Positions 4,426-8,471 of a DNA stretch of 8,471 nt are shown here, piece after piece. Origin of the DNA: an uncultured Rhodospirillales bacterium (GTDB taxonomy: Bacteria; Pseudomonadota; Alphaproteobacteria; Acetobacterales; Acetobacteraceae); NCBI GenBank assembly GCA_903928045.1, contig CAIYPH010000088.1, forward strand, positions 1 to 8,471, in the 5' to 3' direction. A program made the translations under genes and the position numbers. How positions within the stretch are numbered: the stretch's first letter is position 1; the number at the start of each line of letters is the position of its first letter. The notes below the pieces were generated by a model, which was not told the DNA's origin, ran no database searches, and saw only the letters and a program-made list of their open reading frames with translations.

Positions 4426-5888
4426 TGATCACCTCCCCCTCCCTCCCTGGCTCCGCGCCCGGATCCGCCGCCCTCAGGGTCGCCGCCCTGGCGATCATGA
4501 GCCTGGGGTTCGCCGCCGCCGCCGGTGCCGCCCCGCCGGTGCCCCCGGTTGCCCCCGCAGCTTCCGTGCCTTCAATGGCGCCCTCGGTCGCGGCCAACCA
4601 GTCGACCATCATCGTCGAGGCCGGCGTGGGGCGGGTGATCTCCCTGCCCTCCCCGGTCGCCAACGTGTTCGTCTCCGATCCCAAGGTCGTCGAGGTCCGC
4701 CCGGCAAGCCCCACCAGCCTGTTCGTCTTCGGCATCGCGGCCGGTCGCACGACCGTCGCTGCGTTGGACACCAATGGCGCGACCGTTCGCCAGATCGAGA
4801 TCACTGTGCGCCCCTCAGCGACCGCGGCCAACGAGGCAGTCCAGGCGATCACCCGGGCCACGCCAAAGGTCAGCGCGCGGGTTGAGCCGCAGCCCCGCCG
4901 CGTAGTAATCGGGGGCAAGGCGCCCAACCCCATGGAAGCACACATTGCGGGCGCAACCGCGCAGGCCTTCGCACCCGAGGGGCAGACGGTCGACAACCAG
5001 CTCCGCATCGCAGCCGACACCCAGGTCGGCCTGCGTGTCCGCATCGCCGAGATGTCGCGCAACGTCACGCGCGCGATGGGCATCAACTGGCAGTCGATTG
5101 GCAATGTCGGCAAGCTCGGCCTCGGCTTCACCACTGGCAACCTGATCGCCGCCGCCGCCGCTTCCGGCACTGCCTCCACCCTCTCAGGCAACTACACCGA
5201 CGGCAAAGGCAACGGCATCAACGGCCTGATCGATGCGCTGGCCAACGACAACCTGATCCGCGTGCTGGCCGAGCCCAACCTCACGGCGATGAGCGGCGAG
5301 GCGGCAAGCTTCCTGGTCGGCGGCGAATTCCCGGTGCCGATCGGCCAGAACGGCGGCACCTTGACCGTCGAGTTCAAGCAGTACGGCGTGGCGCTGGCGT
5401 TCGTCCCGACGGTGATGAGCGGCGAGCGGATCCGCCTCAAGGTCCGCCCGGAGGTCAGCCAATTGACCTCCCAGGGCTCCGTCCAGATGGGTATCGGCGC
5501 CAACTCCGTCACCATCCCGGCGCTGTCCGTCCGTCGCGCCGAGACCACCATCGAGCTTGGTAGCGGTCAGAGCTTCGCCATGGCCGGCCTCCTGATGGAC
5601 AACACCAACCAGTCCGTCAACGCGCTGCCTGGCATCGGCGAGCTGCCGATCCTCGGCACGCTGTTCCGCTCCGACAGCTTCGTGCGCAATGAAACCGAGC
5701 TGGTGATCATCGTCACCCCCTACATTTCGCGCCCGGTGAGCGACCCGACCGCCTTGCGCGCGCCCACCGACGGCATCCGGCTGCCGACGGACCTCGAGCG
5801 CCTGCTGCTGCTCCGCCAGGTCGGCATCGGCACCTCGCCCCGCCTCGCCCAACGTCTCCCCGGTCAAGCAGGATTTGTCGTCGAATGA
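4425..5888 (+). CDS. cpaC: CpaC/RcpA outer-membrane secretin of the Tad pilus
   Basis: This 487-residue secretin forms the outer-membrane channel through which the Flp fibre leaves. A signal peptide is visible (hydrophobic core about 18-34, likely cleavage near AGA at 34-36), followed by a Pro/Ala-rich linker (37-56). The pilus-type secretin N-terminal domain covers about 60-128 (VISLPSPVANVFVSDPKVVEV, 71-91, in part). A less conserved stretch precedes the secretin domain at about 190-437, with the LIRVLAEPNLTAMSG segment (277-291), the EFPVPI gate signature (301-306) and the end segment FRSDSFVRNETELVIIVTPY (414-433). The ribosome-binding site is AGGAG (4409-4413), 11 bases before the ATG. 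That distance is long, so coupling to cpaB through the one-base overlap is likely. Its last four bases overlap the following lipoprotein gene. A C-terminal extension of about 50 residues after the secretin core might contact the small lipoprotein (inference). Confidence 0.95.
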   Translation: MITSPSLPGSAPGSAALRVAALAIMSLGFAAAAGAAPPVPPVAPAASVPSMAPSVAANQSTIIVEAGVGRVISLPSPVANVFVSDPKVVEVRPASPTSLFVFGIAAGRTTVAALDTNGATVRQIEITVRPSATAANEAVQAITRATPKVSARVEPQPRRVVIGGKAPNPMEAHIAGATAQAFAPEGQTVDNQLRIAADTQVGLRVRIAEMSRNVTRAMGINWQSIGNVGKLGLGFTTGNLIAAAAASGTASTLSGNYTDGKGNGINGLIDALANDNLIRVLAEPNLTAMSGEAASFLVGGEFPVPIGQNGGTLTVEFKQYGVALAFVPTVMSGERIRLKVRPEVSQLTSQGSVQMGIGANSVTIPALSVRRAETTIELGSGQSFAMAGLLMDNTNQSVNALPGIGELPILGTLFRSDSFVRNETELVIIVTPYISRPVSDPTALRAPTDGIRLPTDLERLLLLRQVGIGTSPRLAQRLPGQAGFVVE

Positions 5889-6211
5889 GCACCTTCGGTT
5901 CTCGCAGCGCCACGCGCCTGGCGCTCACCACCCTCACCCTCGGCCTGCTGGCAGGCTGCGCGATGGTCGATCCCTACCAGCGACCTGGCGTCTGGCGGCC
6001 GATGGGGGCAAACGACCTCAACTTCGAACTCCAGGTCGCCCATGCCGCCGATCTCGTAAAGGGCCGCGGCACCGATGAGATCGACGCCACCAGCGCGGTT
6101 GCCGCCATCGAGCGCATGTACAAAGACAAGGTGAAACCGCTCCCGTCCGCGAGCGCCTCGGGCGGCGCCGGCGGCGCGCCGGCGGCGGCAGCCGGCGGGG
6201 GAGGTTCCTAA
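5885..6211 (+). CDS. small lipoprotein in the cpaD position (CpaD-like, minimal)
   Basis: This encodes 108 residues. It has a lipoprotein signal with lipobox LLAGC, so the mature N-terminus would be lipidated Cys25. Residue +2 is Ala, consistent with outer-membrane sorting. The central part (about 34-87) contains NDLNFELQVAHAADLVKGRG (43-62) and a later AAIERMYKDKVKPLP stretch. This resembles my recollection of the C-terminal end of CpaD, where an NLAAMV-type segment is followed by DLVRGR and an AIxxY motif. The larger N-terminal part of classical CpaD (about 200 residues) is absent. The tail (about 88-108) is Gly/Ala/Ser-rich. It sits between cpaC and cpaE, where cpaD lies in Caulobacter, overlaps cpaC by four bases (ATGA) and cpaE by one. 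A pilotin-like role for the secretin is plausible but inferred. It could also be an unrelated lineage-specific lipoprotein. Confidence 0.88.
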   Translation: MSTFGSRSATRLALTTLTLGLLAGCAMVDPYQRPGVWRPMGANDLNFELQVAHAADLVKGRGTDEIDATSAVAAIERMYKDKVKPLPSASASGGAGGAPAAAAGGGGS

Positions 6212-7479
6212 TGGCCGACGGCGATACCCTTACGCTTCAGCGCAAAGCCGGCGACCCCGGCGCCAGCTCCGGGCGGCATGACAGGCCCGGCCTGATCGCC
6301 TTCGTCGAGGACGGCGCCACCGAAGTGGCCCTGCGCGAAGGCCTTAGCGAGGTCGCGTTCGGCGACATCGACATCCGTCGCGGCGGCATCAAGGCGGCGA
6401 TCAACGCACTGCGCAAATCCGCCACTCCGCGCGTGCTGATCGTCGACGTCGCCGGCGTCGACCAGCCGCTGTCGCAGCTGCACGACCTTTCGCTGGTCAC
6501 CGAGCCCGATGTGCGGGTGCTGGTCCTCGGCGAAATCAACAATCTCGATTTCTATCGCGAAGTGACCCGCGGGCTCGGCGCCCTTGAATACCTCACCAAG
6601 CCGGTGTCGCGCGATACGATCGGCCGGCATTTCGCCCCGCTCATCGTCGGCAAGGCGCCGGTGCTCGAGACCGGACAGGGCGGCCGCGTTGTCGCCGTCA
6701 CCGGCGTGCGCGGCGGCGTCGGCGCCACCACCGTCGCGGTCAACCTCGCGCATCACTTCGGCATCGTCGCCGATCGCCACACCGTGATGTTCGATCCGGA
6801 TCTGCATCTCGGCACCGCGGCGATGTTGCTCGACAGCCCCGCCGGCCCCGGCCTTCGCATGGCGCTGGAAAATCCCGACCGCGTCGATGAGCTGTTCGTC
6901 GAGCGTGCCGCGCAACCGGTTGCCGGCCGCCTGCATGTGCTCGCCGGCGAGGTGCGCCTGGCCGACCAGCCGGACTACGCGCCGCACGCCGCGGAAGCCC
7001 TGATCAGCGCGCTCAACCGTCGCTACAACTTCGTCGTCTGCGACGTGCCGTTCCGCCCGCAGCCGCTGTTCCGCGATCTGCTGGATATCGCCCATCAGCG
7101 CGTGCTGGTGATGGAGCCGACGCTCGCCTCGGTTCGGGACGCGCTGCGCTTCCTCGCGCTGCCCGCCGGCCCGGCCCAGATCCGCCGCCCGGTCATCGTG
7201 CTCAACCGTCTCGGCCAGCCCGGCGGCCTAAGCCGCAAGAAAATCGAGGAAGCGCTCAAGACCAAGGTGGACGTGGTCATCCCCGATATCCCCCGCGTCG
7301 CCGAGCTTGCTGCCACCCTTGGCGAGGCGGTGACCAAGAACCGCAACGGCTTCCGCAAGGGCATCGTCGAGATCGCCCGGCTAACCGCCTTCGTCCGTCT
7401 GCTCGATGCCGGCAACACGGCCGTGGAGGCGTCCGCGCCGCCGCGCGCCAGCTTGCTGCGCCGCTTGCTGAGGCGCTGA
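6211..7479 (+). CDS. cpaE: CpaE/TadZ pilus localisation ATPase
   Basis: This 422-residue cytoplasmic protein of the MinD/ParA-like ATPase class positions Tad pilus assembly, typically at a cell pole. A receiver-like domain (about 26-145) comes first, with FVEDG (31-35), VLIVDVAG (75-82, Asp79 at the usual phosphoacceptor place) and YLTKP (127-131). The ATPase follows (about 158-395): deviant Walker A GVRGGVGATT (165-174) with Arg167 and Ala172 where ParA/MinD proteins carry lysines, a FDPDLHLG segment (194-201), VVCDVP with Asp278, and VIVLNRLGQPGGLSRKKIEE (328-347). Such Walker A changes are common in CpaE/TadZ proteins, so ATP turnover may be weak. The C-terminal ASLLRRLLRR is basic and hydrophobic in alternation, like a short membrane-targeting tail. 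A good Shine-Dalgarno (GAGG, 6201-6204) is 6 bases upstream. The ATG overlaps the preceding stop (TAATG), and cpaF starts one base after its stop. Confidence 0.94.
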   Translation: MADGDTLTLQRKAGDPGASSGRHDRPGLIAFVEDGATEVALREGLSEVAFGDIDIRRGGIKAAINALRKSATPRVLIVDVAGVDQPLSQLHDLSLVTEPDVRVLVLGEINNLDFYREVTRGLGALEYLTKPVSRDTIGRHFAPLIVGKAPVLETGQGGRVVAVTGVRGGVGATTVAVNLAHHFGIVADRHTVMFDPDLHLGTAAMLLDSPAGPGLRMALENPDRVDELFVERAAQPVAGRLHVLAGEVRLADQPDYAPHAAEALISALNRRYNFVVCDVPFRPQPLFRDLLDIAHQRVLVMEPTLASVRDALRFLALPAGPAQIRRPVIVLNRLGQPGGLSRKKIEEALKTKVDVVIPDIPRVAELAATLGEAVTKNRNGFRKGIVEIARLTAFVRLLDAGNTAVEASAPPRASLLRRLLRR

Positions 7480-7480
7480 C

Positions 7481-8471
7481 ATGCGGATCACGACCCCCAC
7501 CTTCGGACGGCGCGGCCAAGCCTCCAATGCCATGTCGGAGGCACCGCCGCCGCCGCTGGCCCCGCCGCCGGCCCCCGAGCCGCAGCTCGATCCCGGCGTG
7601 CGGTCGCATGATTCCATCATCACCGATTTGCGTGCGGCCTGCCTCGCCAAGCTCGATCCGTCGGCGATTTCCACGTTGCCGCCCGACGTTCTGGTGCCGC
7701 AGGTGGAACTGCTGATCTCCGAGATCGCCAACGATCGGCGCATCCAGCTCAACGCCCGCGAGCAGCGCCAGATTGCCTCTGACCTGGTCGACGACATGCT
7801 TGGCCTCGGACCGCTCGAGCCGCTGCTCGAGGACGAGACCATCAACGATATCATGGTCAACGGCCCCAATACGACGTTCGTCGAGCGGCGCGGCAAGGTC
7901 TACATCGCCCCGATTCGGTTCCGCGACACCGCGCACCTCATCAACGTCTGCCAGCGCATCGCCGCCGCGGTGGGCCGGCGCGTCGATGAATCGAGCCCGA
8001 TGGTCGACGCCCGCCTCAAGGACGGCAGCCGCGTCAACATCGTGCTCCCCCCGCTGGCGCTCGACGGCCCCTATGTGTCGATCCGCAAATTCGGCAAGAA
8101 AACCATCGACTTCAACAAATTGGTTGAATTCGGCGCCATGACCAAGCCGGTCCAGCGCGTTCTCGAGATCTGCGCCCAGATTCGCCTCAACGTGATCATC
8201 TCCGGCGGCACCGGCTCGGGGAAGACCACTCTGCTGAACGCGATGAGCCGGCTGATCGACAACGGCGAGCGTATCGTCACCATCGAGGACGCCGCCGAGC
8301 TGCAGCTCCAGCAGCCCCACGTGGTGCGCCTGGAAACCCGCCCCTCCAACCTCGAGGGCAAGGGCGAAATCAACCAGCGTGACCTCGTGCGCAACGCGCT
8401 GCGCATGCGGCCCGACCGTGTGATCATCGGCGAGGTCCGCGGCGCCGAGGCGTTCGACATGCTTCAGGCGA
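7481..8471 (+). CDS. cpaF: CpaF/TadA secretion ATPase (3' partial)
   Basis: The first 330 residues of the hexameric type II/IV secretion-superfamily ATPase that powers Flp pilus assembly are present; the C-terminus lies beyond the window. A Pro/Ala-rich stretch (21-36) near the N-terminus is followed by a helical region and the family N-domain (DMLGLGPLEPLLEDETINDI, 105-124; MVNGP, 125-129). The motor core then shows Walker A GGTGSGKTT (242-250), the Asp-box IVTIEDAAELQL (265-276), the His-box region around HVVRLETRP (280-288) and the Walker B segment RPDRVIIGEVRG (310-321) with Glu318. All catalytic elements seen are intact. GAGG (7470-7473) is 7 bases before the chosen ATG. A second ATG at codon 18 has no better site. 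It lies one base after cpaE, so the two are coupled. tadB and tadC would be expected next. Confidence 0.96.
   Translation, partial: MRITTPTFGRRGQASNAMSEAPPPPLAPPPAPEPQLDPGVRSHDSIITDLRAACLAKLDPSAISTLPPDVLVPQVELLISEIANDRRIQLNAREQRQIASDLVDDMLGLGPLEPLLEDETINDIMVNGPNTTFVERRGKVYIAPIRFRDTAHLINVCQRIAAAVGRRVDESSPMVDARLKDGSRVNIVLPPLALDGPYVSIRKFGKKTIDFNKLVEFGAMTKPVQRVLEICAQIRLNVIISGGTGSGKTTLLNAMSRLIDNGERIVTIEDAAELQLQQPHVVRLETRPSNLEGKGEINQRDLVRNALRMRPDRVIIGEVRGAEAFDMLQA

Noticed and set aside
4310..5191. 293-codon minus-strand frame opposite cpaB and cpaC
   Set aside because: Mirror frame of genuine coding sequence; Ala/Arg/Thr-rich with no domain and no ribosome-binding site.
6208..7095. 295-codon minus-strand frame opposite cpaE, and a similar one at 7277-8320 opposite cpaF
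   Set aside because: Both are long only because GC-rich third positions suppress stops in that frame; their translations are His/Asp/Arg-rich shadows, while the plus-strand ATPases carry clear motifs.

Overview
The window looks like chromosomal DNA from a GC-rich alphaproteobacterium. The grounds are a Tad/Flp pilus cluster of the Caulobacter cpa type, a CtrA-type box in front of the pilin gene, a SAM-II riboswitch in front of metZ (a class found mainly in Alphaproteobacteria) and strongly GC-ending codons. I cannot fix the order; Rhodospirillales/Acetobacteraceae or Sphingomonadales would both fit. I see no insertion sequence, phage gene, tRNA, rRNA or CRISPR array. The pathways are known ones; the novelty is in control elements and in atypical family members.

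Left block, minus strand (1-2220). Read right to left: a sigma70-type promoter (2188-2216), a SAM-II riboswitch (about 2108-2164), metZ (O-succinylhomoserine sulfhydrylase, 840-2033), apaG (380-784) and the first 100 codons of a cupredoxin-fold protein that leaves the window at base 1. A short hairpin lies directly in front of each of the three starts. The metZ one covers the ribosome-binding site, the apaG one is a perfect 11-bp stem that contains the ribosome-binding site, and the cupredoxin one is a small stem where that site should be. The cupredoxin has alanine where the first copper-binding histidine is expected.

Divergent intergenic region (about 2217-2441). It holds an inverted repeat, a perfect TTAA-N7-TTAAC CtrA box and the pilin leader with a strong ribosome-binding site.

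Right block, plus strand (2442-8471). The Flp pilin gene is followed by a very large hairpin (18-bp outer and 8-bp inner stem) that probably ends or protects the abundant pilin message. After a gap of about 280 bases comes a tightly packed run: cpaA (prepilin peptidase), cpaB, cpaC (outer-membrane secretin), a 108-residue lipoprotein in the cpaD position, cpaE (MinD-like localisation ATPase) and cpaF (secretion ATPase, cut by the window end). Most junctions overlap by 1 or 4 bases or are 1-6 bases apart, so the run is almost certainly one translationally coupled operon. CpaA trims pilin, CpaF powers assembly, CpaE positions the machine, CpaC with CpaB and the lipoprotein form the outer-membrane exit, and Flp pilin makes the adhesive fibre. 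The inner-membrane platform genes (tadB, tadC) would be expected just beyond the right edge.
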